NCBI RefSeq assembly: GCF_001025135.1
Contig: NZ_AP012323.1
Location: forward strand, 1,178,001 to 1,242,000
DNA from: Bifidobacterium bifidum ATCC 29521 = JCM 1255 = DSM 20456
GTDB lineage: Bacteria > Actinomycetota > Actinomycetes > Actinomycetales > Bifidobacteriaceae
DNA length: 64,000 bases
Direction: 5' to 3'
Below, piece after piece: positions 50,295 to 58,733 of this stretch; positions within the stretch are counted from its first letter, which is position 1; each line of letters opens with the position of its first letter. A program made the translations under genes and the position numbers. The notes under the pieces were generated by a model. It saw only the letters and a program-made list of their open reading frames with translations, searched no databases and was not told the DNA's origin.

Positions 50295-51896
50295 ATGGCT
50301 ATTGAGGCGCAGGGACTTGAGATTCAGATCGGCGCGCGCACCTTGCTCCATCCCACCGATTTCCACGTCGCCAAAGGCGACAAGATCGGTCTGGTCGGTC
50401 GCAACGGTGCCGGCAAAACCACACTCACCCGCGTCATCACCGGCGACATGCTCCCCACCAGCGGCAAGGTGCGCGTATCCGGCAAGCTCGGCTACCTCCC
50501 CCAGGACACGCATGCCGCCGACCAGGAGCAGACCGCGCTCGACCGCATGATGAGCGCCCGCGACATCGCCTCCATCATCAGCCGCATCCGCAAAGCCGAA
50601 AAAGACATGACCAACCCGGACCCGGACATCATGACCAAAGCCATGAACCGGTACGACAAAGCCATGCAGGACTTCGACAAGGCCGGCGGCTATGCCGCAC
50701 AATCCGAGGCCATCGCCATGGCCGACAGCCTCGGCCTCCCCCAGGACGTCATGCAGCGTCCCCTCGGCACCCTCTCCGGTGGCCAACGCCGCCGCATCGA
50801 ACTCGCCCGCATCCTTTTCTCCGATGCCGACACCCTCATTCTCGACGAGCCCACCAACCACTTGGACGCAGACTCCATCGAATGGCTGCGCGGATTCCTC
50901 AAGAAATACGAAGGCGGATTCCTCGTCATCTCCCACTCCACCGAGCTGCTCGACGAAGTCGTCAACAAGGTCTGGCATCTCGACGCGCAGACCGGCCAGA
51001 TCGACATGTACTCCCTCGGCTGGAAAGCCTACCTCCACCAGCGCGTCGTCGACGAGGAGCGTCGTCGCCGCGAACGCGAGGTCGCCGAGAAAAAAGCCGA
51101 CCGGCTCATGAAGCAGGGCATCCGCCTGCACGCCAAAGCCACCAAGGCCGTCGCCGCCCAGAACATGATGCGCCGCGCCGAACGGCTCCTGTCCGAGACC
51201 TCCGATGCCCAGAAGCAGGACAAGGTCGCCGACATCCGCTTCCCCGAACCGGCACCCTGCGGCCGCACCCCCATCATGGCCAAGGACATCTCCAAGGCAT
51301 ACGGCTCCAACATCGTCTTCGCCGGCGTCAACCTCGCCGTCGACAAGGGCTCCCGCGTCGTCATCCTCGGCTACAACGGCGCCGGAAAAACCACCACCCT
51401 GCGCCTGCTCGCCCACATCGAAGACCCCGACACCGGCGTCGTCGAATACGGCCACGGCTGCAAGATCGGCTACTTCGCCCAGGAGCACGACACCCTCGAT
51501 CTCAACGCCACCGTGCTTGAGAACCTCACCCACGTCGCCCCTGAGCTCAACGACACTCAGGCTCGTTCCATCCTCGGCTCCTTCCTCTTCTCCGGCGACG
51601 ACGCCTTCAAACCCGCCCGGGTCCTCTCCGGCGGCGAAAAGACCCGTCTCGCCCTCGCCACGCTCGTCACCTCCCGCGCCAACGTCCTCCTCCTCGACGA
51701 GCCCACCAACAACCTCGACCCCGCCTCCCGCGACGAAATCCTCAAGGCCATCGCCAAATACGAAGGCGCCATCGTCCTCGTCACCCACGACGAGGGCGCA
51801 GTCCAGGCCCTGAACCCCGAACGTGTCCTGCTGATGCCCGACGGGGACGAGGATCTGTGGAACGATTCATATCTCGACCTCGTTGCCGAGGAGTGA
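50295..51896 (+). CDS. ABC-F family ATP-binding protein
   Basis: Soluble ABC-F protein (533 aa) with two ATPase cassettes and no membrane domain; the class acts on ribosomes in translation or antibiotic protection. The first cassette has GRNGAGKTTL, LSGGQRRRIELARIL and DEPTNHLD. A charged linker of about 80 residues (about 245-320) with EERRRREREVAEKKADRLMK follows. The second cassette has GYNGAGKTTTLRLL, LSGGEKTRLALATLV and DEPTNNLD. The linker type resembles general ABC-F factors rather than specific resistance proteins. Codon use is strikingly C-ending. The ATG at 50295 lacks a strong site. Confidence 0.93.
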   Translation: MAIEAQGLEIQIGARTLLHPTDFHVAKGDKIGLVGRNGAGKTTLTRVITGDMLPTSGKVRVSGKLGYLPQDTHAADQEQTALDRMMSARDIASIISRIRKAEKDMTNPDPDIMTKAMNRYDKAMQDFDKAGGYAAQSEAIAMADSLGLPQDVMQRPLGTLSGGQRRRIELARILFSDADTLILDEPTNHLDADSIEWLRGFLKKYEGGFLVISHSTELLDEVVNKVWHLDAQTGQIDMYSLGWKAYLHQRVVDEERRRREREVAEKKADRLMKQGIRLHAKATKAVAAQNMMRRAERLLSETSDAQKQDKVADIRFPEPAPCGRTPIMAKDISKAYGSNIVFAGVNLAVDKGSRVVILGYNGAGKTTTLRLLAHIEDPDTGVVEYGHGCKIGYFAQEHDTLDLNATVLENLTHVAPELNDTQARSILGSFLFSGDDAFKPARVLSGGEKTRLALATLVTSRANVLLLDEPTNNLDPASRDEILKAIAKYEGAIVLVTHDEGAVQALNPERVLLMPDGDEDLWNDSYLDLVAEE

Positions 51897-51900
51897 TGGA

Positions 51901-51968
51901 GTGTCGGCTGCGTTGTTCCTCAGTCGCGGTACCCTCGTACCGCTTCCTTCGGTACGCCTTGCCGACAC
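51901..51968. repeat. Structured palindrome after the ABC-F gene
   Basis: The outer arms GTGTCGGC and GCCGACAC enclose a perfect GCGGTAC/GTACCGC hairpin and a second short stem around GGTACGCC. It begins 5 bp after the ABC-F stop codon and may act as its terminator. Confidence 0.65.
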
Positions 51969-52030
51969 ACGCATCACTTCACGGCAATCCACTGAACAAA
52001 CACCACACATATCGGGCCTGTCCGTACCCT

Positions 52031-52148
52031 TTTGCGTGCTTAAGTGCGCGCCGGAACGACGACCGTGCGCACTTAAGCACGCAAACCACCGGTTTTGCGT
52101 TCCTATGTTCGCGCACTCGTCGTTCCGACGCGCACTTAAGCACGCAAA
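52031..52148. repeat. Three-armed inverted repeat built on GCGTGCTTAAGTGCGC
   Basis: A 32-bp left arm (52031-52062) is complementary at 31 of 32 positions to the right arm (52117-52148). A third, inverted 20-bp copy (52066-52085) is complementary to the left arm at 19 of 20 positions, and a diverged fourth unit lies near 52093. The left arm can therefore pair with either the near or the far copy. The region lies between the convergent ABC-F gene and galE. Confidence 0.9.
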
Positions 52149-52200
52149 CGCGACTTGACCCATGACCTTGCCAACGTTCCGGCGAATATCAACGGCAAAA

Positions 52201-52255
52201 AACGAATGATGCCCGGTGGTTCCTGAATCTCAGGAGCCACCGGGCATCATTCGTA
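52201..52255. terminator. Terminator of galE (bidirectional)
   Basis: ACGAATGATGCCCGGTGG pairs with CCACCGGGCATCATTCGT, with an inner CCTGA/TCAGG stem. It lies 52 bp past the galE stop and ends the lnpBCD transcript. Confidence 0.88.
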
Positions 52256-52306
52256 AGACGGCCAGACGATCAAATCACGCCGATCGGCCGATCGCACGGG
52301 CCGATG

Positions 52307-53329
52307 TCACTCGGCGTCGCGGTAACCGCTCGGGTTCTTGGTCTGCCAATTCATCGACGACGCAGCCATGTCGTCGATGCCGAGCTCGGCCTTCCAGCCG
52401 AGTTCACGCTCGGCCTTGGAGGAGTCGGCGTAGCAGGCGGCGATGTCGCCGGGGCGACGCGGCTTGATCGCGAACGGAATCGCGTGGCCGGCAGCCTTCT
52501 CGTACGCCTTGATGACCTCAAGTACCGAGTATCCGTGACCGGTACCCAGGTTGTAGGTGAACACGCCGGGGCTCTCGACCTTGTCGATGACGGCGACGTG
52601 GCCCTTGGCCAGATCGACAACGTGGATGTAGTCGCGCACGCCGGTTCCATCGGGCGTGTCATAGTCGTCACCGAACACCTGAACCTCCTTGAGCTCGCCG
52701 AGTGCAACCTTGGCGATGTAGGGGGTCAGGTTTGCCGGGATGCCCTTCGGATCCTCGCCGATCAGGCCGGACTCGTGGGCGCCGACCGGGTTGAAGTAGC
52801 GCAGGATGACGACGGTCCAGGAGTCGTCGGCAACGTGCACGTCGCGCAGGATCTGCTCCTCGAAGAACTTGGTCGTGCCGTACGGGTTCGTGGTGCCGCC
52901 GATCTGGCTCTCCTCAGTCAGCGGCAGCTCCTTGCGCGTGCCATAGACGGTGGCGGACGACGAGAAGATGACCTTCTTGACGTCGTGGGCGCGCATGGCC
53001 TTGAGCAGCACGATGGTGCTGTTGAGGTTGTTGTCGTAGTATTCGATCGGCTTGGCGACCGACTCGCCGACGGACTTGAGCGAGGCGAAATGAATCACCC
53101 AGTCGATGTCGTTCTCGGTGAAGATGCGGTCCATCAGCGCCTCATCGCGGACATCGCCCTCGTAGCGCTTGACGGTCTTGCCGGTGATCTCCTCGACGCG
53201 ATCGAGCGCCTTGGGCGACGAGTTGCTGTAGTTGTCCACGCAGACAACGTCGTACCCCTTGTTCAGCAGCTCGACATCGGTGTGCGTACCGATGTAGCCC
53301 GCGCCGCCCGTTACCAGAATGGTAGTCAT
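52307..53329 (-). CDS. galE: UDP-glucose 4-epimerase (LnpD)
   Basis: NAD-dependent epimerase (340 aa) interconverting UDP-galactose and UDP-glucose and, in this pathway, the N-acetylated forms. The NAD-binding motif is TILVTGGAGYIGTHTDVEL. The catalytic YxxxK lies in TNPYGTTKFFEEQIL with SSATVYG before it, and LRYFNPVGAHESGLIGEDPKG is typical of GalE. The length is normal. It follows galT by 45 bp with an AAGGAGGAACAC-type site, placing it last in the nahK-galT-galE unit that metabolises LNB/GNB. Confidence 0.97.
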   Translation of the reverse strand: MTTILVTGGAGYIGTHTDVELLNKGYDVVCVDNYSNSSPKALDRVEEITGKTVKRYEGDVRDEALMDRIFTENDIDWVIHFASLKSVGESVAKPIEYYDNNLNSTIVLLKAMRAHDVKKVIFSSSATVYGTRKELPLTEESQIGGTTNPYGTTKFFEEQILRDVHVADDSWTVVILRYFNPVGAHESGLIGEDPKGIPANLTPYIAKVALGELKEVQVFGDDYDTPDGTGVRDYIHVVDLAKGHVAVIDKVESPGVFTYNLGTGHGYSVLEVIKAYEKAAGHAIPFAIKPRRPGDIAACYADSSKAERELGWKAELGIDDMAASSMNWQTKNPSGYRDAE

Positions 53330-53374
53330 GTGTTCCTCCTTGAAAAACAGCTGTGGATGACTCCAACAGTCATT

Positions 53375-54888
53375 CTAATGCTGAGTATGGAATCCGAGGC
53401 CTTCCATGAAGTCCCGGGTGAGTTCCTTGTGCTTGAACACGGCCGTGTTGCCCAGGATGCGCTCGCATACGCTGCCGAGTTCGTCCTGCACCGCGGCGTG
53501 GATGGCGTCGCGGTCGCGCTCGCCGTTCAGTGTCGCGGTGAGTTCGTCCCATTCGAGCGTGAACTCGCCGACCTCTTCCGGCAGCGGCTTGCCCTCGGCG
53601 AGGGCGTCCTCGATCAGGCCGAGCTGGTTGATGAGACGGCCGGGCAGGATGAACAGCCCCTGCGCCTCGATCAGGCCGATGGGCTCCTGCTTGACCGGCC
53701 AGAACTCGGGATGCGCATGGAAGATGCCTTCCGGCAGTTCCTCGCTGACCGAGTTGTTGCGGAAGATCAGGCTCATTTCGTAGCCGCGCTCGGTGATGAT
53801 CGCGCTGGGCGACACCGCGGAGCGCTTGCCGTCCTCGCCTTCGCAGATGATGTCCAGCTCGGGGTTGGAGTAGTTGATCCAGCCTTCGCGGATCTTGTCG
53901 CACACCTCGATGATCGTGTCGCGCGATTTGGCGACCACGCGCACGGCGGTGCCGGGCCAGTCGAGGATCTCGATGGTCGCGTCCGGGTATTCCGGCAGCG
54001 TCATCGTCGCCCAGGCGGCCGCCTTGTGCATCGGCAGCAGTTCGCCGCCGCCCTGGTAATGGTCATGGGCGAGCACGGAGCCGCCGATGCGCGGCAGCGC
54101 GGCGTTGCACCCGAGGAAGTATCCGGGGAACCGGTCGACGAAGTCAAGCAGGTGCCCGAACGTGGAGCGGCTCACGTGCATGGGCGTGTGCTCGTCGTTC
54201 ACGCAGATGCCGTGCTGGTAGAAGTACCCGTACGGGGAGAACTGCCAGAACCACGGTTCGTCGCCGAGTGTGGCGGGGATGGTGCGCAGCGTGCGCTTGT
54301 TGCGCCCCGCGAAACCCTCGTTCTCATGGCAGATCGTGCATGCGGGGTATCCGCCGGCCACCGAATTGCCCGCGGCGGCCTTCTTCATGTTCTTGAATTC
54401 GGGCTTGGCGAGGTTGATGGTGATGACCAGGCCGTGGGAATCGAAGCGCGGGTTCTTGTCGAGCACGCCCTTCTTGACATAGTTGTTGGCGACGCAGTAG
54501 TCGTAGAACCAGCGCATGGCCTCCATGCCGCCATGTTCGCGTTCCACTGCCTCGAACCGGTCCTGCACGGCGGACGGCGTGCCGGAGAGCATGCCCATCA
54601 CGATGTCCGCGTACACGGGTCCTTCGTCGGCGTCGAACAGCCCCGCCGCGACGGCCGCGGCGCGGAACCGAGTCAGCAGGTCATCGGGCAGCGTGTCGTC
54701 GCTGGTCGCGCCGGTGGGACGGTACGAGTCGAGCGAGAACAGCTCGAAGATGCGGTTGCGCGTCCAGTCGGCATCGCGCGGGTCGAGTTCAAGCCGCTTG
54801 CGCGCGAAGTCGACGAGCGCGTCGATGCTCGCGTAGACGGCGTCGAGTCCGCCGCAGGCGCAGTCGTCCTTCTTCTCTTCCGTGGTCA

Positions 54889-54889
<1 letters not shown>
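53375..54889 (-). CDS. lnpC: UDP-glucose-hexose-1-phosphate uridylyltransferase (LnpC)
   Basis: Uridylyltransferase (504 aa) of the GalT class II family, exchanging UMP between UDP-glucose and galactose 1-phosphate or N-acetylhexosamine 1-phosphates. Visible segments include ARKRLELDPRDADWTRNRI, YPACTICHENEGFAGRNKRTLRTIPA with its Cys pair, YFYQHGICVNDEHTPM, and GSVLAHDHYQGGGELLPM, which carries the catalytic His. It is longer than E. coli GalT (348 aa), as expected for this class. The ATG shares one base with the nahK stop (TGATG), so the pair is coupled. Confidence 0.95.
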
Positions 54890-56022
<1,133 letters not shown>

Positions 56023-56095
56023 TCACCGCCACAACGACCCCCTATCTGAAGCTGCTGTGCCACTGCGACGCAGCAGCTGTCGGCGCATACGCACC

Positions 56096-56126
56096 GTTAT
56101 TTGTTAATTATAGTTACATAAATGAC
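56096..56126. promoter_or_regulatory. Candidate ROK-repressor operator over the nahK promoter
   Basis: A 31-bp imperfect palindrome has outer arms GTTATTTGT and the complement of ACATAAATGAC. It is AT-rich in an otherwise GC-rich region. It overlaps a perfect TATAAT (-10) for nahK on the minus strand (56107-56112). It resembles NagC/ROK operators in size and base content. Binding by the adjacent ROK regulator is inference. Confidence 0.6.
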
Positions 56127-56152
56127 AAACCGCCATTCTTCGGCGTTTATAG

Positions 56153-56182
56153 TTCCTGAATCCCCTTTTCTATTGCTATAAT
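56153..56182 (+). promoter_or_regulatory. Candidate promoter of the ROK regulator gene
   Basis: A TATAAT -10 box (56177-56182) has a weak TTCCTG -35 18 bases before it. It lies 84 bp before the start codon at 56267. It is 50 bp from the operator-like palindrome, which would allow autoregulation. Confidence 0.55.
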
Positions 56183-56266
56183 ATAAAGACTGTGGATTTG
56201 AACATGACCACACCGCAGCTCGCATGATCCGAATCATGGGCGCTCTGACAAGAAACGACTGAACCA

Positions 56267-57421
56267 ATGACTTCGTACGCCAACACCATCTCGTTCCCCC
56301 TGCACACGCCCGGCAGGACGACGAAGGCAAGTCCCGCCGACGTGCGCCGCAACAACCGTTCCCTGGTGTTCGGGCTGCTGTTCCCGAACGGGCAACTATC
56401 CCGCGCCGACCTCGGGCGGCAGACCGGACTCTCGCGCGTGGCGATATCGGGAGTCGCCAACAGCATGCTCGACGAAGGGCTGATCTGCGAGAGCGGTTTC
56501 GACGTCAACGCCTCCGGCAAGGGCAAGCGCGGCACGCTGCTGAGCATCGACACGTCGCGTCTGCACATCATCAGCGTCGACCTGTCCCAGGAGCATCTGG
56601 TGCAGGGAGCCGTGACCGACCTGCTGGGCACGCCACAGCAGCGCATGGAAATGGCGCTCGGACCGGATAACGACATCAACGCGGACATGATCGTGCAGCT
56701 GGTCGACCAGCTGCGCACCGACATCGACGCCGACACGATCATCGGCATCGGCATAGCGGCGACTGGTGTCGTCGAGGACGGTGTCATTCGCGAATCGACG
56801 GTGTTGGGATGGCGGGACCTTGATCTGAGAGGCATGCTGGAACGTCGTTTCGGATTCCCCGTCACCATCAGCAACGACGTCGTCTGCTCCATGCTCGCGG
56901 AGCGATTCTTCGGGCATGGTGACAAGAGCATGCTGTTCATCAAGATCGACCGTGGCATCGGTGCCGCGACGCTGATCGACGATGTGACGGTGATCGGGCA
57001 GAACCATGCCGGAGGCGAGATCGGGCATATCTCCCTCGACCCGGAGTCGGGGGTGTTGTGTCCGTGCGGCAAACGCGGGTGCCTGGAGACGATGGTCACA
57101 TCGCCGGTGATTCGCGAGCGGATTCGCCGCGCGTCGACGCCCGAGGAGCAGCTGGACATCATCCGATCCTGCGGCGAGCAGCTCGCCGCGGCGCTCGCCA
57201 TGCCAATCGGCCTGCTCGACATCAACGACATATGCGTGTATGGCCCGCCGGACATCGTGAACGCGGCGTTCCTGGAGGCGACGCAGCGCCGTGTGGACAT
57301 GGTGTCGTCGTCGAAGTTCCACAAGCATACCTCCGTGCGACGGTGCCAGGTGGGTTCGGATATCGCGCTGCGCGGATCCGCCATCGACGTGGTTCATCAT
57401 TACATCGAGAACGGTCACTGA
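56267..57421 (+). CDS. nahR: ROK-family transcriptional repressor (NahR-like)
   Basis: Regulator (384 aa) with an N-terminal winged helix (NRSLVFGLLFPNGQLSRADLGRQTGLSRVAISGVANSML) and a ROK sugar-sensing domain. The zinc-binding cluster CPCGKRGCLETMV with a preceding HAGGEIGHIS is intact, as in NagC/XylR proteins. B. breve NahR, a ROK repressor of the LNB/LNT genes, sits in the corresponding locus, so the same role is likely here, with GlcNAc or LNB-derived signals as effector. It is transcribed away from nahK and shares the regulatory gap. Its ribosome-binding site is weak. Exact targets are inferred. Confidence 0.85.
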   Translation: MTSYANTISFPLHTPGRTTKASPADVRRNNRSLVFGLLFPNGQLSRADLGRQTGLSRVAISGVANSMLDEGLICESGFDVNASGKGKRGTLLSIDTSRLHIISVDLSQEHLVQGAVTDLLGTPQQRMEMALGPDNDINADMIVQLVDQLRTDIDADTIIGIGIAATGVVEDGVIRESTVLGWRDLDLRGMLERRFGFPVTISNDVVCSMLAERFFGHGDKSMLFIKIDRGIGAATLIDDVTVIGQNHAGGEIGHISLDPESGVLCPCGKRGCLETMVTSPVIRERIRRASTPEEQLDIIRSCGEQLAAALAMPIGLLDINDICVYGPPDIVNAAFLEATQRRVDMVSSSKFHKHTSVRRCQVGSDIALRGSAIDVVHHYIENGH

Positions 57422-57447
57422 GAGAACCACCGAAAGGTCCTTGCGAT

Positions 57448-57494
57448 ATGAATCGAGGGCCGCTCCCCCGTTCAGGGAGCGGCCCTCGATTCAT
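57448..57494. terminator. Bidirectional terminator between nahR and the ROK kinase
   Basis: A 20-bp stem (ATGAATCGAGGGCCGCTCCC with its exact complement) and a short loop lie between two convergent genes. It starts 27 bp after the nahR stop. Confidence 0.92.
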
Positions 57495-57563
57495 GTTCTG
57501 CTCACATCCGGCCGTGCGGCCCGGGTGGTTTTGGAAACTCCGTCGCCGGTACCGGTGTGCCTA

Positions 57564-58505
57564 TCAGGCCTCCGGCGCGGCCCACGCGGCGCCCAGCGCT
57601 CCGACCGGCTGGTCGAGTTGCGCAAGCTTGATGCGTTCGCCGAGATGCAGGCCCGTCAGGAACGGGCAGGTGCGCTCGCGCACGCGCAATTCGTCCAGGG
57701 TGACGTCGATGAGCGGCTGGCCGGTCTTCGCCATGCCACCGCCGAAGATAATCATGCGCGGGTCATAGGATTGTGCGACGATCTGCACGGCGTCGACGAT
57801 GGCGTGGGTGACCATGACGAGTATGCGCTGGGCGTCAGGCTCGCCGCGACGGGCGCACTCGATGAGATCCGGCATCGGAGGCTTGCCTTCGACCGGCCAG
57901 TGGCGACCGACCGACGCTCCGGAGCACACGGTCTCAAGACAGCCGCTCTGCCCGCAGGGGCACGGGAAGCGGTTCGGGTCGATCGGGATATGGCCGATCT
58001 CGCCGGCGGCCCCGCTGAAACCGTGCTGGACGACGCCGTCGACGACGATGCCCGCGGCGAGTCCGGTGCCGAAGTTGAGGAACACGATGGTTCCTTCGGG
58101 GTGGGATCCGCCGACCATACGCGCGGCGCCGACCGCGGCCGCATTGACGTCGTTCTCGACGTGCACGGGAATACCGAGGCGCTTGCCCGCTTCGGTACCA
58201 AGCTCCAGCGTATCGATGTCGAGGTTGACGACGTTGTCGACACGACCGGTTTCTGGATTGACCTGTCCGGGGATGCCGATGCCGACCGTGGCGACCTGAT
58301 CGAACAGATCGCCGGCCACCTCATGGGTGATCGATACGACATCGTCGATGACCTGCGCGTTGCCGCGTCGTGCGGGAATGCGCACGTCGTTGCGAACATT
58401 ATCCTGCGGATCGACGAGAACGGCCTCGATCTTGGTGCCGCCGATGTCGATGCCGACGCGGAAGCGGTCGGCAGGTGTCTGCTGTGCTGTATCCTGCACT
58501 GTCAT
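57564..58505 (-). CDS. ROK-family sugar kinase
   Basis: Kinase (313 aa) of the ROK family, a glucokinase or N-acetylhexosamine kinase-like enzyme. The ATP-binding VGIDIGGTKIEAVLVD is near the N-terminus. The catalytic Asp lies in VENDVNAAAVGAARM, the His of GEIGHIPIDP and the zinc Cys of CPCGQSGCLETVCSG are intact, and a helix-turn-helix is absent, so this is an enzyme rather than a regulator. The start at 58503-58505 (MTVQDTAQQ) follows AAGGAC. Its position between lnpA and nahR suggests phosphorylation of glucose, GlcNAc or galactose released by the pathway, but the substrate is not established. Confidence 0.88.
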   Translation of the reverse strand: MTVQDTAQQTPADRFRVGIDIGGTKIEAVLVDPQDNVRNDVRIPARRGNAQVIDDVVSITHEVAGDLFDQVATVGIGIPGQVNPETGRVDNVVNLDIDTLELGTEAGKRLGIPVHVENDVNAAAVGAARMVGGSHPEGTIVFLNFGTGLAAGIVVDGVVQHGFSGAAGEIGHIPIDPNRFPCPCGQSGCLETVCSGASVGRHWPVEGKPPMPDLIECARRGEPDAQRILVMVTHAIVDAVQIVAQSYDPRMIIFGGGMAKTGQPLIDVTLDELRVRERTCPFLTGLHLGERIKLAQLDQPVGALGAAWAAPEA

Positions 58506-58562
58506 GTGTTGTGTCCTTACGTAACAGCGGATATGCGCGGTTCGCACATCCTTGACGAATAT

Positions 58563-58596
58563 GTGGGGCAAGGCATATCGTCATGCCTTGCCCCAC
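58563..58596. other. Perfect 14-bp stem hairpin before the ROK kinase
   Basis: GTGGGGCAAGGCAT pairs exactly with ATGCCTTGCCCCAC with a 6-base loop. It lies 58 bp upstream of the kinase start codon. It is preceded by a second strong hairpin (58684-58725), so transcription from lnpA into the kinase should be limited. Confidence 0.75.
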
Positions 58597-58683
58597 CGAT
58601 GGGTCTGAGTGTCAGGGCCTCCGGAGGAAGGAGAAGGAAAGCACGGAAGCCCTGATCCTCAAGTCTTGCTGTCCGATCCATCT

Positions 58684-58725
58684 GTCCCCGTCCGTCCCGC
58701 ATCATGCCGTGGGACGGACGGGGAC
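58684..58725 (-). terminator. Terminator of lnpA
   Basis: A 15-bp perfect stem (GTCCCCGTCCGTCCC with GGGACGGACGGGGAC) starts 9 bp after the lnpA stop on the minus strand. It is a strong intrinsic-type hairpin. Confidence 0.85.
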
Positions 58726-58733
58726 TGCACAGA

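Noticed and set aside
50235-51788. A 517-codon minus-strand frame opposite the ABC-F gene
   Set aside because: Antisense of a gene with extreme C-ending codons; the Gly/Asp/Val-rich product has no motif, while the plus strand shows two full ATPase cassettes.
51867-52163. A minus-strand frame with repeated ACLSARR/HLSTQ peptides between ABC-F and galE
   Set aside because: The peptide repeats are translations of the inverted-repeat arms. No start signal or non-repeat coding sequence is present.
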